Of a DNA stretch of 58,917 nucleotides, positions 25,850-34,759 are shown piece by piece. The DNA lies in NCBI GenBank assembly GCA_903838675.1, contig CAILZI010000106.1, positions 1-58,917 on the forward strand, written 5' to 3'. The notes under the pieces were generated by a model. It worked only from the letters and a program-made list of their open reading frames with translations, had not been told where the DNA came from and did no database searches. Made by a program: the position numbers and the translations under genes. Numbering within the stretch: the first letter of the stretch is position 1; every line of letters begins with the position of its first letter. Origin of the DNA: an uncultured Verrucomicrobiota bacterium. GTDB taxonomy: Bacteria; Verrucomicrobiota; Verrucomicrobiia; Verrucomicrobiales; Verrucomicrobiaceae.

Positions 25850-26497
25850 TCAATACGCCCAGCGAAACGGGTCATTTGGGATCAGCTTGGACTTCGGATA
25901 GGGGGCGATGCGGACCTGGTTGTGTGAGTTGCCGCTGAGCAGCCACACGTTGGTGGCATCCTCTGCGTGCAGGAAGCCGATGTGGCCGCTGCCAGCCTGA
26001 TCCACGGTGAGCGGCTGCATGATGCAGATAGAACCATACGTTGGGGCCACGGGGCGGCCCCAGCCCCACCAGTCGGAAACTCTGGCGCTGCCGCGAGGCT
26101 GATAGCCTGAACGCAGCACGCACCAGTTCACGAAGGCGGCGCACCAAGCAGTTTCATCGTGAAGCAGGGCACCACTGATGCCGCAGCTCTGCAAATACTC
26201 AAGAATGCGCGGGTTGTCGCCGCTGGCCCACTCCTGCACACCGACCTCCATGATGGCAATCTGCATCCACGGAGGAGGCGTGGCAAAACTCGTGGGCGCT
26301 GCCACCGTGGTGTCTGGCTGCGTGTCTCCCCCTCCGCCGTCGATGTTCACGATCTGGCCAGGGAACATCACCTTCCAGTTGCCCGAACCATAATCAACCA
26401 GGTCAGGGTTGAGCTCGTGAAACCGATCGAGCGTCATACCAAAAGAATTCGCAATCTTGGAGGGATTGTCGCCGGGCTGAACGGTGTATTGGGGCAT
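25850..26497 (-). CDS. LysM domain plus NlpC/P60-like amidase (TIGR02594-type)
   Basis: A 215-residue protein. Residues 1-55 form a LysM domain (TVQPGDNPSKIANSFGM, WKVMFPGQIVNI). A linker follows, and residues about 80-215 resemble the TIGR02594/CHAP-like peptidase module with the catalytic cysteine region TAWCAAFVNWC and a later SGHIGFLHAED histidine region. Such enzymes cut peptidoglycan peptides. The start at 26497 is chosen because the LysM begins there; longer starts exist at 26509 and 26533. No signal peptide is visible, so it may be exported non-classically, or act after lysis, as in phage endolysins. It converges on the 95-aa hypothetical gene. Confidence 0.8.
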   Translation of the reverse strand: MPQYTVQPGDNPSKIANSFGMTLDRFHELNPDLVDYGSGNWKVMFPGQIVNIDGGGGDTQPDTTVAAPTSFATPPPWMQIAIMEVGVQEWASGDNPRILEYLQSCGISGALLHDETAWCAAFVNWCVLRSGYQPRGSARVSDWWGWGRPVAPTYGSICIMQPLTVDQAGSGHIGFLHAEDATNVWLLSGNSHNQVRIAPYPKSKLIPNDPFRWAY

Positions 26498-26564
26498 GGG
26501 CAGAATCATTGCCGACCACGCGGGAAAAGCCACTATTCATTTTTCAATCCTGCCAAGCAGAGTC

Positions 26565-27317
26565 TCAAGCTGCGAGGCTGTAGTGGGGACCGATGACCTT
26601 GCCACGCAGCCGATCGGCCTTGGCGCCGGCCTGATCGTGTTCGATCACGCCATCCCGAAGACGGATGATGCGGGTGCAACGCTGCACCATGCGCTCGTCA
26701 TGGGTGACGAAGACCAGGGTCTTGCCCTGCTGGTTGAGATCGTCGAACAGATCGAGGATTTCCTTGCCGGACTTGGAGTCCAGATTGCCGGTGGCTTCGT
26801 CGGCGAGAATGACGAGGGGATTGTTTGATAGCGCCCGGGCAATGGCGACGCGCTGCTGCTGGCCGCCGGAGAGTTCGTTGGGCTTGTGATTCAAGCGGTG
26901 TTCCAGGCCGACCTGGGTGGCGAGACGAGTGCCGGTTTCTATCATGTCGGAGTCCTTGGCTCCGCCATAGTACATCGGCACGGCGATGTTTTCGATGACG
27001 CTGAGCTGCTGGATGAGATTGTAGCTCTGGAAGATGAAGCCGAGGTTTTTATTGCGTGCTGCGGAAAGATCATCGTCCTCAAGATGAGCCACGTTGAGCC
27101 CGCCAAGGTAGTAATCGCCGGAGGTGGGCTGATCAAGACAACCCAGCACATTGAGCAGGGTGGACTTGCCACAGCCGGAGGGGCCCATGATGCAAACGTA
27201 TTCTCCAGGATAAATGGACAGCGAGATGCCCTGCAGCACATGCTGGGTGTTCTCTCCCATCTGGTAGCTCTTGCAGATGTCCACCAGCTTGATGATGGGA
27301 TCAGAGTCCGACATCAC
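26565..27317 (-). CDS. ABC transporter ATPase (MacB-like, orphan)
   Basis: A 250-residue ATP-binding subunit with Walker A GPSGCGKST, Q-loop (LGFIFQSYNL), signature LSGGQQQR, Walker B VILADEAT and the His switch (FVTHDER). The type is that of MacB/LolD-like exporters. It is the last gene of a minus-strand operon of outer membrane factor, fusion protein and ATPase, with 4-nt overlaps, but no permease follows: the next gene (25850) is the LysM endopeptidase. The ATPase may pair with a permease encoded elsewhere. Confidence 0.92.
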   Translation of the reverse strand: MMSDSDPIIKLVDICKSYQMGENTQHVLQGISLSIYPGEYVCIMGPSGCGKSTLLNVLGCLDQPTSGDYYLGGLNVAHLEDDDLSAARNKNLGFIFQSYNLIQQLSVIENIAVPMYYGGAKDSDMIETGTRLATQVGLEHRLNHKPNELSGGQQQRVAIARALSNNPLVILADEATGNLDSKSGKEILDLFDDLNQQGKTLVFVTHDERMVQRCTRIIRLRDGVIEHDQAGAKADRLRGKVIGPHYSLAA

Positions 27318-29119
27318 GGTTTGGCCACGGCCACGGCTTTTTCCTTGGGCTTGGACGGTTTGGATTTGGGTGCGCCCCCATCATGTTGTTCGGGCCGGCT
27401 CGGACCTCCCATGTCGGCCTCTGCTTTCTTCGGCAAGGCGAGGGCCACGGCTTCGCCGCCCTTCAAACCATCACGCACCTCGATGAATTCATCGTTGAAA
27501 AGCCCGGTGCTGATTTCCCGACGTTCCAAAGCACCATTGTTGCTGATGTAGCAGAAATGATGATCCTGATCGACCTCGATGGACTGCACCGGGACGTAGA
27601 GCACATCGGCAAGCTGATTGACGATGATTTCGACTTTGGCGTTCATGCCCGGCTTCATCCACGGATGATAGCCATCGATGTGGATGGTGCAGGGATAGAC
27701 CTTCAGATTGGGCGTGTAACGGCTGCTGCTGGAGTCCGGCAGAACGGCGAGTTCGGCAACGCGCCCATCGAGTTCCTTGCCCGGCTCGGCGTCCACACGG
27801 ACCTTGACCGGCTGGCCAATTCTGACCTTTTTGATCTGTGATTCATGGACGTTCACACGGACGCCCATCTGGCTCATGTCCGGGATGGTGAGCATGGTCT
27901 GGCGCAGGCGCACCGTGGCCCCTTCCTCGATGCTGTTGGTGTAGTTGTAGGAAGCGCTGGCGTTCAAATCACCGTAAGCCACCAAACCAGGCTGGGGAGC
28001 TTTGATGACGCAGGCCTTGAGTTGAAGCTCCAAGTTTTCACGGCGAGCCAGCTCCATTTCGTAACGCCGCTTGGCGGTGCTAAATTTGGTCTCCGCCTGG
28101 GCCATGCGGGAACGATTGGCGCGGATGGTGCGCTGCAGCTTGTTCAATGCCTCGCGATAGGCGGCCAGATAGATGGCGCATTGCTTGGAAAATTCGTATT
28201 TTTTGAAAAGCGCGAGAGCGGTCTCAGAGGTCTTCACCGAAAGCTCCACCTTGTCATAGCTCACGAGATCGTTTTCAAGCAGGGCGGCGGTGACAAATTT
28301 TTTCTCCGCCAGACGTTTGGAAGATTCCACCTTCTGCTTGGCCAGACCCAGTTCGGAACGATGCAGCAAAAGATCGTCTTCCAACTGCCTTAACTTCTGC
28401 TGCGCCTCGCCGTCACTCTCGCCTTTCTGGGCAAGAAAGGGGGAGAAGTCGATCATCTCGCTTGCGGGTATGACGGGCAGCGTTTTTTTGACGGCACCAT
28501 TCTTTGCAGGTGACTGCTTGGAGATGGCAGCCTCAGAACTGGGCATCGAGTTGGCCTGTGTCTCGAGCACGTCAGCGTATTTTTCAAAGGCCTCAATATA
28601 TGGCGGCAGCCCGGCGGTCTTCAGAATGGCTCCGGTGACTTCACGGCCAAGATATTTCTCAAAGTCCATGAGGGCAAACATCGCCACCTGCTTGGTATCA
28701 CGCACCAGGGTCTGATTCTCGCTTCTCTGGATTTCCCGATTCTCATCAGCTTCGATGTAGCTCGAAACGGTGGTCTGGAAATCGATCTCGTGGGTCTCGA
28801 TCTTCGTTTTGACGTCAGTGCTGTCGAGTTCGATCAAAACCTTGCCGTCTTTGACATCCTCCTCGCTGATCATGTATCCTTCGGGGATGAGATTGAGAAT
28901 CTTGGTGGGAACTTCGATCTCGCACTTCACCTCATAGTTTTCCAAGGCACGGATCTCACCGCCCTGCAGCACATTGATCTCGAGAGGGCCGCGTTGTACG
29001 ACGAACGTGGGCACCTTTTCAGCCGTAGCGCCATCGCCGGACATGCTCCACCAACCGACGACAGCAAGTACGCTTGCGCCTGCGATGATGATTCCTTTGC
29101 TGGATTTACCCTTCTTCAT
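27314..29119 (-). CDS. Membrane fusion protein (HlyD/MacA family), unusually long
   Basis: A 601-residue periplasmic adaptor, compared with about 370-420 for typical MacA. After an N-terminal membrane anchor (IIIAGASVLAVVGWW) comes a lipoyl-like domain, then a long helical insertion (about 140-390, with repeated Lys/Gln/Glu stretches), the second lipoyl half (VIKAPQPGLVAYGDLNASASY) and the beta-barrel (VRVNVHESQIKKVRIGQPVKVRVD). The long hairpin could contact the outer membrane factor encoded upstream. It overlaps both neighbouring genes by 4 nt. A Lys/Pro-rich tail ends the protein. Confidence 0.88.
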   Translation of the reverse strand: MKKGKSSKGIIIAGASVLAVVGWWSMSGDGATAEKVPTFVVQRGPLEINVLQGGEIRALENYEVKCEIEVPTKILNLIPEGYMISEEDVKDGKVLIELDSTDVKTKIETHEIDFQTTVSSYIEADENREIQRSENQTLVRDTKQVAMFALMDFEKYLGREVTGAILKTAGLPPYIEAFEKYADVLETQANSMPSSEAAISKQSPAKNGAVKKTLPVIPASEMIDFSPFLAQKGESDGEAQQKLRQLEDDLLLHRSELGLAKQKVESSKRLAEKKFVTAALLENDLVSYDKVELSVKTSETALALFKKYEFSKQCAIYLAAYREALNKLQRTIRANRSRMAQAETKFSTAKRRYEMELARRENLELQLKACVIKAPQPGLVAYGDLNASASYNYTNSIEEGATVRLRQTMLTIPDMSQMGVRVNVHESQIKKVRIGQPVKVRVDAEPGKELDGRVAELAVLPDSSSSRYTPNLKVYPCTIHIDGYHPWMKPGMNAKVEIIVNQLADVLYVPVQSIEVDQDHHFCYISNNGALERREISTGLFNDEFIEVRDGLKGGEAVALALPKKAEADMGGPSRPEQHDGGAPKSKPSKPKEKAVAVAKP

Positions 29120-30804
29120 TCTCCTTTTGGCTGTTCCTTGTTTAATACGTCAACCCACCCACCATCTTTATCAATGAACAGCACCCCCATGTCCAACCAC
29201 AGCTGAAGCCGCACCAGAGTGTGATTGATTGAAGTGGAGACCATGAGATTGCGGGTGTCGTTCATGTCGCGCTGGGCGTCCACAAGGTTGATCGCGGTGC
29301 CGATGCCTTCGGCATTGAAGGCCTCCTCGACCTCAAGACGGGAGGTGCTGAGGGCCATGCCCGCCTTGGCCAGATCATACTGTTTGCGCGCCAGCTGCAG
29401 GTTACGCCAGTCGGCGCGGATGCTGCTGCGGGTCGTTTCCTCACCGAGATCAAGGGCACGTCTGGCCTGCTGCTCCGCGATGATGGCGGCACGCAAAATG
29501 TTACGTTCCGGCTTCTGGTTGAGGTTCAGGTCCGTGTTGAAGCCCATGCTGTAGTTGCGGTTCTCCGGCTCGAGGCCAAAGGTTTTGCGGCCCGGGTTGT
29601 CCAGCATGCTGTAGTTCACCAAGGCGTTGACCGTGGGCAGTGCCTGCTGCTTGGCGATGAGCACTTTTCTGCTGGTGTCCTCCATCTGGTCCCGCAGATT
29701 CCAGACGTCGAGACGGTTGTTGAGGCCCACGGTGACCGCCTCCTCGAGCGTGCCGGGAACATCGATGATCTGCAGGCTGTTTTTATCCTTGTAATCAAGC
29801 ACGATGCGCTCGGTCACCGGCAGTCCAAGGTTGATCTTCAGATTGTCCAGCGCCGCCTCATAGGCCTGGATGGCGTTGATCCAGTTGCGCTGGAACACAA
29901 TGCGCGACTGCACGAGACGATAGACGGAGGACTTGGTGCTGCCAGGCGCATTTTCTTTCTGCATGGCGGTGTCACGCGCGACGACGAATTCAAACGCCTT
30001 GAACGCCAGGTAGGCGTTGCGTGCGGTCTCGCGCGACTGAATGGTGCTGAAGTACTGAGAGGCGATGCTGACGACGAAGGATTTGCGGTACTGCGCGAAG
30101 GTGCGAATGGCATAAAGGACGTTACGCTCCGCCTGAGTCAGGGTCTCGGAAGCTGACAGGTAGCCGGCACCGCTGAGCAGCGGCTGTGTCAGCGAGAAGC
30201 CAAGCTGGGAGAGGCCGTTGCTGTTTCCGCCTCCGGTTAGGTACTTTAGAAAATTGGTGGTCAGATTGGTGGCGATCTGAGCCCCGGTGCGCGTGAGCGC
30301 GGAGACTCCCAGATTGCCGGTGGTGGTCTGCGTGGAGGTACGCACCAGACTATTGACACTGGTGACATTGAGAGTGCTGGACTTGGTGCCGGACCCAGTG
30401 CCTGAGAGCACCGGCGAATACTGCTGCCGAGTGAGGGTGAGGCCAAGCGCTGTCTGGTAGACCGTCTCCTTCTGAGTCAGGTAGGTTCGATTGCGGTGCA
30501 CCGCGAGATCCAGAGCCTTGGCCAGATCGATGATGCTTGCATTTTCCTCTACAAAAGCCCGGTCTCCCAGAAACTCCTCCTTCGTCAAGCTTTTGCGGAG
30601 TTCCTCCATTCTCACCGGCGGAGGCGGCGTGATGTTCAGAAAGTCCTGCCCGGAGTTCGGCACCTTGCTGGCTTTTTTGCGCAGGATGCCATAGGTCTCC
30701 TTGTCTGCCCATTTCTTGTAAAACCCTGTGCTGCAGGCGCTCAATCCCAGGGCCAGCAGCGTAAGAAACGCGACGGCAGGCTGGAAGAAGCGATGTTTTG
30801 GCAT
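29116..30804 (-). CDS. TolC-family outer membrane efflux lipoprotein
   Basis: A 562-residue outer membrane factor. From the ATG at 30804 a signal peptide ends in a lipobox (LALGLSAC), so it is a lipoprotein, as is OprM; a longer start at 30822 adds 6 residues. Two TolC repeats are visible, with typical segments such as LGFSLTQPLLSGAGYLSA and FNTDLNLNQKPERN. Together with the fusion protein and ATPase it makes a three-gene export operon, missing the inner-membrane permease. It is divergent from the sigma factor gene at 30948. Confidence 0.88.
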   Translation of the reverse strand: MPKHRFFQPAVAFLTLLALGLSACSTGFYKKWADKETYGILRKKASKVPNSGQDFLNITPPPPVRMEELRKSLTKEEFLGDRAFVEENASIIDLAKALDLAVHRNRTYLTQKETVYQTALGLTLTRQQYSPVLSGTGSGTKSSTLNVTSVNSLVRTSTQTTTGNLGVSALTRTGAQIATNLTTNFLKYLTGGGNSNGLSQLGFSLTQPLLSGAGYLSASETLTQAERNVLYAIRTFAQYRKSFVVSIASQYFSTIQSRETARNAYLAFKAFEFVVARDTAMQKENAPGSTKSSVYRLVQSRIVFQRNWINAIQAYEAALDNLKINLGLPVTERIVLDYKDKNSLQIIDVPGTLEEAVTVGLNNRLDVWNLRDQMEDTSRKVLIAKQQALPTVNALVNYSMLDNPGRKTFGLEPENRNYSMGFNTDLNLNQKPERNILRAAIIAEQQARRALDLGEETTRSSIRADWRNLQLARKQYDLAKAGMALSTSRLEVEEAFNAEGIGTAINLVDAQRDMNDTRNLMVSTSINHTLVRLQLWLDMGVLFIDKDGGWVDVLNKEQPKGE

Positions 30805-30947
30805 GGGAAGTCTGTCCGGCATTGGGGTGGTTGGGCCGGGGTTGGTTTTTGGGGGCTTTTCAATACGCCTTTGTGCTGGGCGATCTATCGAATGGATGAC
30901 AAAACGTCGTTGCCTCCACCCAAGCCACCGTTACTATTCGGCCCCGC

Positions 30948-31622
30948 ATGTCCGACCTCCCGAAAGTCGCTGAAACTGAAGAGCTCCTCAAAGAGACCTC
31001 TGGATCGCCCCCGACCCGGAAGACACTCATTGAAAAACTGGACAACTGGGATGACTGGGCCAGCTGGGATGAGTTTTACCGAACGTATTCGGGTTTCGTT
31101 TTTCACGTGGCCCGCAAGACTGGCCTGAGTGATGACGAGGCCAACGATGTGGTGCAGGAAACATTCATTGGCGTGGCCAAAAACCTCCAGAAGAAGAAGT
31201 TCGACACCAGCCTTGGTTCCTTCAAATCCTTCCTGCTCAACCAGGCCCGCTGGCGTATTCTGGACCAGTTCCGCCGACGCAAAAAACAGCAGAGCCGCGA
31301 AACCAATCTCTACGCCGACGAAACCGACGAGCGCAGAACCGCACCGATTGACCGCTGTGCCGATCCGAATGGTGTGGCTCTGGAAAAACTCTGGGAAAAG
31401 GAGTGGCAGGACAAGGTGATGGACATTGCGCTGCGGAGAGTGCGTGCGCTGGTTTCGCCGCGTCAGTTCCAGATTTTCTCCTGCTACGTGCTCAAGGGCT
31501 GGAGCCCCGAACGTGTGAAGAAGGAACTGGGGGTGAATGCGGCGCAGGTGTACCTGGCGAAGCATCGCGTGGGACGCATCCTGAAACGCGAAGCTGCGAA
31601 ACTGTCTGAGACAGAGCAGTAG
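30948..31622 (+). CDS. RNA polymerase sigma factor, ECF-like (sigma-70 family)
   Basis: A 224-residue sigma factor with a region 2 (about 40-110: FHVARKTGLSDDEANDVVQETFI, LNQARWRILDQFRRRKKQQ) and region 4 (about 155-210, SPRQFQIFSCYVLKGWSPERVKKELGVNAAQVYLAKHRVGR). The WDEFYRTYSGFVFH start of region 2 is like that of ECF factors. An insert of acidic and polar residues (about 110-150) lies between regions. No anti-sigma factor is visible next to it. It is divergent from the efflux operon and could regulate it, which is an inference from position. Confidence 0.9.
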   Translation: MSDLPKVAETEELLKETSGSPPTRKTLIEKLDNWDDWASWDEFYRTYSGFVFHVARKTGLSDDEANDVVQETFIGVAKNLQKKKFDTSLGSFKSFLLNQARWRILDQFRRRKKQQSRETNLYADETDERRTAPIDRCADPNGVALEKLWEKEWQDKVMDIALRRVRALVSPRQFQIFSCYVLKGWSPERVKKELGVNAAQVYLAKHRVGRILKREAAKLSETEQ

Positions 31623-31676
31623 TATCGTCAGGTTCGAGGTCAGTTTTCCAAAGTACCTCTGGTGATGCCAGTCATG

Positions 31677-32117
31677 ATGAATCGTTCCTCCATGCTTCGC
31701 TTGCTGGCGTGCGTCCTTGGGCCTTTGATTGTCACGGGATGTGAGTCGCCGAACGTCTTTCGAAATGAGCCGGCGCAGCGTCCCCATGCCACTCTGGTTT
31801 CCAAAAATCCACCGGGATGGCGTGGCTTCATGGGCCTGGGCCGGGCCGTTTCGCCGTTTTTCATCAATCATCAACCGACGGCTTTCTGGCGGTTGAACGA
31901 TCATTTTCGCCTGCCACCCGGGGAGACGGTTCTCGATGTCATCGACGTCTGCAGACCGTACAGCTTCGAAGCCATCCGTTTCATCGCCATCACAGGCCGT
32001 CATTACATTCTGCGCCCGACCCGCATCGGCAGCCGGGATGCGGCGACTCTCACCGAGCGCGCACCGGGCACACAGACAGAGCGTGTGATTGCCACGGCGA
32101 TGCGTAATGTTGAATGA
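31677..32117 (+). CDS. Small lipoprotein of unknown function
   Basis: A 146-residue protein with a lipobox (GPLIVTGC) after a hydrophobic signal; the ATG at 31677 is chosen from several closely spaced starts (31665, 31674, 31692). The mature part is basic with PxGWRGFMGLGRAVSPFF and FRLPPGETVLDVIDVC motifs, no recognised domain. It follows the sigma factor by 54 nt on the same strand and could be its target or partner. Confidence 0.65.
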   Translation: MNRSSMLRLLACVLGPLIVTGCESPNVFRNEPAQRPHATLVSKNPPGWRGFMGLGRAVSPFFINHQPTAFWRLNDHFRLPPGETVLDVIDVCRPYSFEAIRFIAITGRHYILRPTRIGSRDAATLTERAPGTQTERVIATAMRNVE

Positions 32118-32231
32118 GTTCTATGAAATACCACAGGCAATAGTCCTATTGTCGTTCATTGCGGGCACTCTTTTTGGAACTCGCATCATAGGATGACGCC
32201 CTCTTTACATCACTCAGGTTGATTCTGCCGG

Positions 32232-32517
32232 GCTCCCGGAGGGAGCGGAGAGATTAGCCGGAGGTGGAGCGGAACCGCGCAGCGGTGCAGCGGGAACCAC
32301 CGGGCCAGGTGAACGACATACCTAGCGCTCAGAGCCGCATGCCGGAGGTATGCGAGAGGCGTCCGCCAACTCTTCGTAAACGCTGGGTGAATGAAAGCTT
32401 CTCGCATACCTCCGGCATGCGGCCTTGATCTTGCGCACAAGGTTGGCGTAATCCGGTGGTTCTCGCTCGGCTAGCCTCGCTTCACCACCGGCTAATTTCT
32501 CTGCTCCTTCCAGGAGC
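32232..32517. repeat. Nested inverted repeat, 286 nt long, intergenic
   Basis: The 563-nt gap 32118-32680 holds no gene. Inside it, an outer imperfect inverted repeat pairs 32232-32303 with 32453-32517 (GCTCCCGGAGGGAGCGGAGA against GCTCCTGGAAGGAGCAGAGA and so on to ACCACCGG). A perfect 24-bp inner repeat pairs 32334-32357 with 32400-32423. The RNA would fold into a long double-decker hairpin. The element's identity is unknown; it may be a MITE-like or structured RNA element. Confidence 0.7.
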
Positions 32518-32680
32518 AAATGCGGGAGCACGTGTGGAGAGCCTGGATGAGCAACCATGTGATGCGTGGTCCTGTCATGCCAGCTCCCATCAAGAGCTTC
32601 GCCCTCAGCTCATGATCTCTTTTCGAGCAGCCTGACCATGCCTGCTGAAAGCGGCAGCCCCTCTGTCACGTAGCCATCAC

Positions 32681-34078
32681 ATGCGCTGCACCATCGCTCT
32701 CCTTCTCGCCATCTCATCTCTGCAAGCGGCGGAACCCGTTTCGCTTTTCATCGAAGGCTATGCCGGGCAGCGCAGTATTTCCCAGGGCGAGGAAATCCCG
32801 ATCCATGTCAGCACGACGGCGGCGAAGTATGAAATCGAAGTGGCGCGACTGGGTGCCACGCGAGAGGTGGTGTGGAAGAAATCCGACGTGCCCGGAGTCG
32901 CTTATCCCGTGCCGGAGGATGCTTCGGCGAATGGCTGCCGCTGGCCGGAAAGCATCCGAGTGCCGAGCGGTGCCGCGTGGAAATCCGGCTATTATGAGGT
33001 GATCCTCCGTGCTGCGGATGCAGGTGGCAAATGGACGCACCGCGGCAAGCGAACCGCAGAGAGCAGTGCGTGGTTCATCGTGCGTGAGGCCAAGCCGGGA
33101 ACGACCTCGAAGATCCTGCTGCAGCTTTGCACGAACACCTACAACGCGTACAACAACTGGGGCGGCTTCTCGGTGTATGCCTACAGCAGCCTTTCGAACA
33201 ATCAGGGCCATCGCGTGAGCTTCGAGCGGCCCGGCCCCTCACAGTTCAGCCGATGGGAGCTGCCCTTTGTGCAATGGGCGGAAAAAAATGGTCATGTGCT
33301 CGAATTTGCCGCCAATGACGATCTGGAATTTCGCCCTGAGATTCTCGCCAACTACAAGCTGGTCCTCAGTGTGGGACATGACGAATACTGGAGCACGCCG
33401 ATGCGCGACAACCTGGAAGCCTGGATCGGCAAAGGTGGCAACGTGGCCTTCTTCAGCGGGAACACCTGCTGCTGGCAGATCCGAGCCGAGGACAGCGGCC
33501 GCGCCTTCACCTGCTGCAAGCAGAACTACCACCTGGATCCCGTGTATCAGTCACATGATTTCAAGACCGTCAGCACGCTCTGGAGTCATCATCTGCTGAA
33601 GCGCCCTGAGAACGAAATGACGGGGGTGGGCTTCCTCTGGGGCGGCTACCGTAAAAGCCATGGCCAGTTCATGACTGAGCCGGCGGAGTATGAGGTGCAC
33701 CGCCCGGAGCACTGGATCTTTGCTGGTACGAACCTGAAGCATGGAGACAAGTTCGGCGGCAAGGACACGATCGTCGGTTATGAATGCGATGGCTGTGAAC
33801 TTGAGTGGAAGAAGGGCCAGCCCTTCCCCACCTGCAAGGATGGCACGCCCAAGACCTTTGAAGTTCTCGCCACCTGTCCGGTGCGCTGGCATCCTGATGA
33901 TGCGGAATGGTATGAGAAATGGGAAACCGGCCGCACGGGCGCGGCCTGCCTGGGCCTCTACACGCGTGGAGGCACCGTCTTCACCGCCGCGACCACCGAC
34001 TGGGCGCATGGCCTGCAGGGAGGTGATGCATCGGTAATGCGCATCACCCAAAATGTGCTGGAACGGCTGTCAAAATAA
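32681..34078 (+). CDS. N,N-dimethylformamidase beta-subunit-like secreted protein
   Basis: A 465-residue protein with a signal peptide (MRCTIALLLAISSLQAA). It resembles the large-subunit domain of N,N-dimethylformamidase: NTYNAYNNWGGFSVY (152-166), SVGHDEYWS (230-238), then a glycine-rich FSGNTCCWQIR segment. In that family two Tyr and one Glu bind a mononuclear iron; the tyrosines of the first motif and the Glu of GHDEYW are the candidate ligands. Many bacterial members are not formamidases and their substrate is unknown. The rest is beta-rich with a C-terminal AATTDWAHGL motif. It is preceded by the nested inverted repeat. Confidence 0.75.
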   Translation: MRCTIALLLAISSLQAAEPVSLFIEGYAGQRSISQGEEIPIHVSTTAAKYEIEVARLGATREVVWKKSDVPGVAYPVPEDASANGCRWPESIRVPSGAAWKSGYYEVILRAADAGGKWTHRGKRTAESSAWFIVREAKPGTTSKILLQLCTNTYNAYNNWGGFSVYAYSSLSNNQGHRVSFERPGPSQFSRWELPFVQWAEKNGHVLEFAANDDLEFRPEILANYKLVLSVGHDEYWSTPMRDNLEAWIGKGGNVAFFSGNTCCWQIRAEDSGRAFTCCKQNYHLDPVYQSHDFKTVSTLWSHHLLKRPENEMTGVGFLWGGYRKSHGQFMTEPAEYEVHRPEHWIFAGTNLKHGDKFGGKDTIVGYECDGCELEWKKGQPFPTCKDGTPKTFEVLATCPVRWHPDDAEWYEKWETGRTGAACLGLYTRGGTVFTAATTDWAHGLQGGDASVMRITQNVLERLSK

Positions 34079-34101
34079 GGTGGCAATCAGGGCTTCCTGA
34101 G

Positions 34102-34133
34102 CGCATCTTGCGCCCAGGATCACGCAAGATGCG
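34102..34133. terminator. Hairpin downstream of the dimethylformamidase-like gene
   Basis: An 11-bp perfect inverted repeat (CGCATCTTGCG / CGCAAGATGCG) with a 10-nt loop begins 24 nt after the stop codon. No T-tract follows, so the terminator assignment is tentative. Confidence 0.45.
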
Positions 34134-34172
34134 TGAAGCCACGACAGCGAGATGGAATACTTTTAAACCGTC

Positions 34173-34448
34173 ATGAATCCTCAATCGCCACCGCACGCAG
34201 CCGAGCTTTCCCTTCATCAAACGCTGAAGCGCATTGAAGATTATGTACGCCGGGAGCCGACGAAGGCGACGGTGGTGGCGCTGGGCACGGGTCTTTTTCT
34301 GAACATGCTGCCGCCACGCCTGCTGGCCGGAGTGACAGCAGGCATCGCGACCCGGCTGCTGCCACCGGTTCTCCTCGGACTCGGTGTACTTAAAGCCTTC
34401 GAAATATGCTGTGAGAAAGATGCCGCAAGAGCGCCGCAGGCCCGTTAA
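34173..34448 (+). CDS. Small membrane protein of unknown function
   Basis: A 91-residue protein with a polar N-terminus, an amphipathic helix (LKRIEDYVRREPTKATVVALG) and two short hydrophobic segments (FLNMLPPRLLAGVTAGIATRLLPPVLLGLGVL). The layout recalls the ribosome- or membrane-associated YqjD/ElaB/DUF883 proteins, in which a charged helix precedes a C-terminal membrane anchor, but no diagnostic motif is present. It is followed by 500 nt without a clear gene on the plus strand. Confidence 0.55.
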   Translation: MNPQSPPHAAELSLHQTLKRIEDYVRREPTKATVVALGTGLFLNMLPPRLLAGVTAGIATRLLPPVLLGLGVLKAFEICCEKDAARAPQAR

Positions 34449-34495
34449 GTTTGTTTTGCCAAAGACAGGGAGGCTGCCCAAGCAGCGCACATGCC

Positions 34496-34759
34496 TCACA
34501 AACCATCGCAGTCTTCTCCCCACGGCAGAAGTATGTCTTCAGGATCATCCTGCAGATTGTCCCAGTGCAGACTGCCATCTGGTTTCACGCACGGTGGCAG
34601 TTCATGCGGATAGTACATCGCCCGTACTCCTGAGAGCTGCGCACCGCCCAGATGCCCCCCCAGAACGACGCTCTGCTTCACAAGAAGCCGGAGACACTGG
34701 CAGGTATCCTTCCAAGGACAGGCCAGAGAGCATTCCAAGTTGGTGGCGTGCTTGTTCAT
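34496..34759 (-). CDS. Hypothetical protein (doubtful)
   Basis: An 87-residue frame (ATG at 34759; a TTG start at 34777 is possible) with GC-rich third positions, roughly three in four in its first 35 codons, consistent with real coding. It has two CxxxC/CxC-type cysteines near the N-terminus and a proline/acidic C-terminus (HWDNLQDDPEDILLPWGEDCDG). No family is recognised. An overlapping frame on the same strand (34602-34784) has poorer codon use. Confidence 0.35.
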   Translation of the reverse strand: MNKHATNLECSLACPWKDTCQCLRLLVKQSVVLGGHLGGAQLSGVRAMYYPHELPPCVKPDGSLHWDNLQDDPEDILLPWGEDCDGL

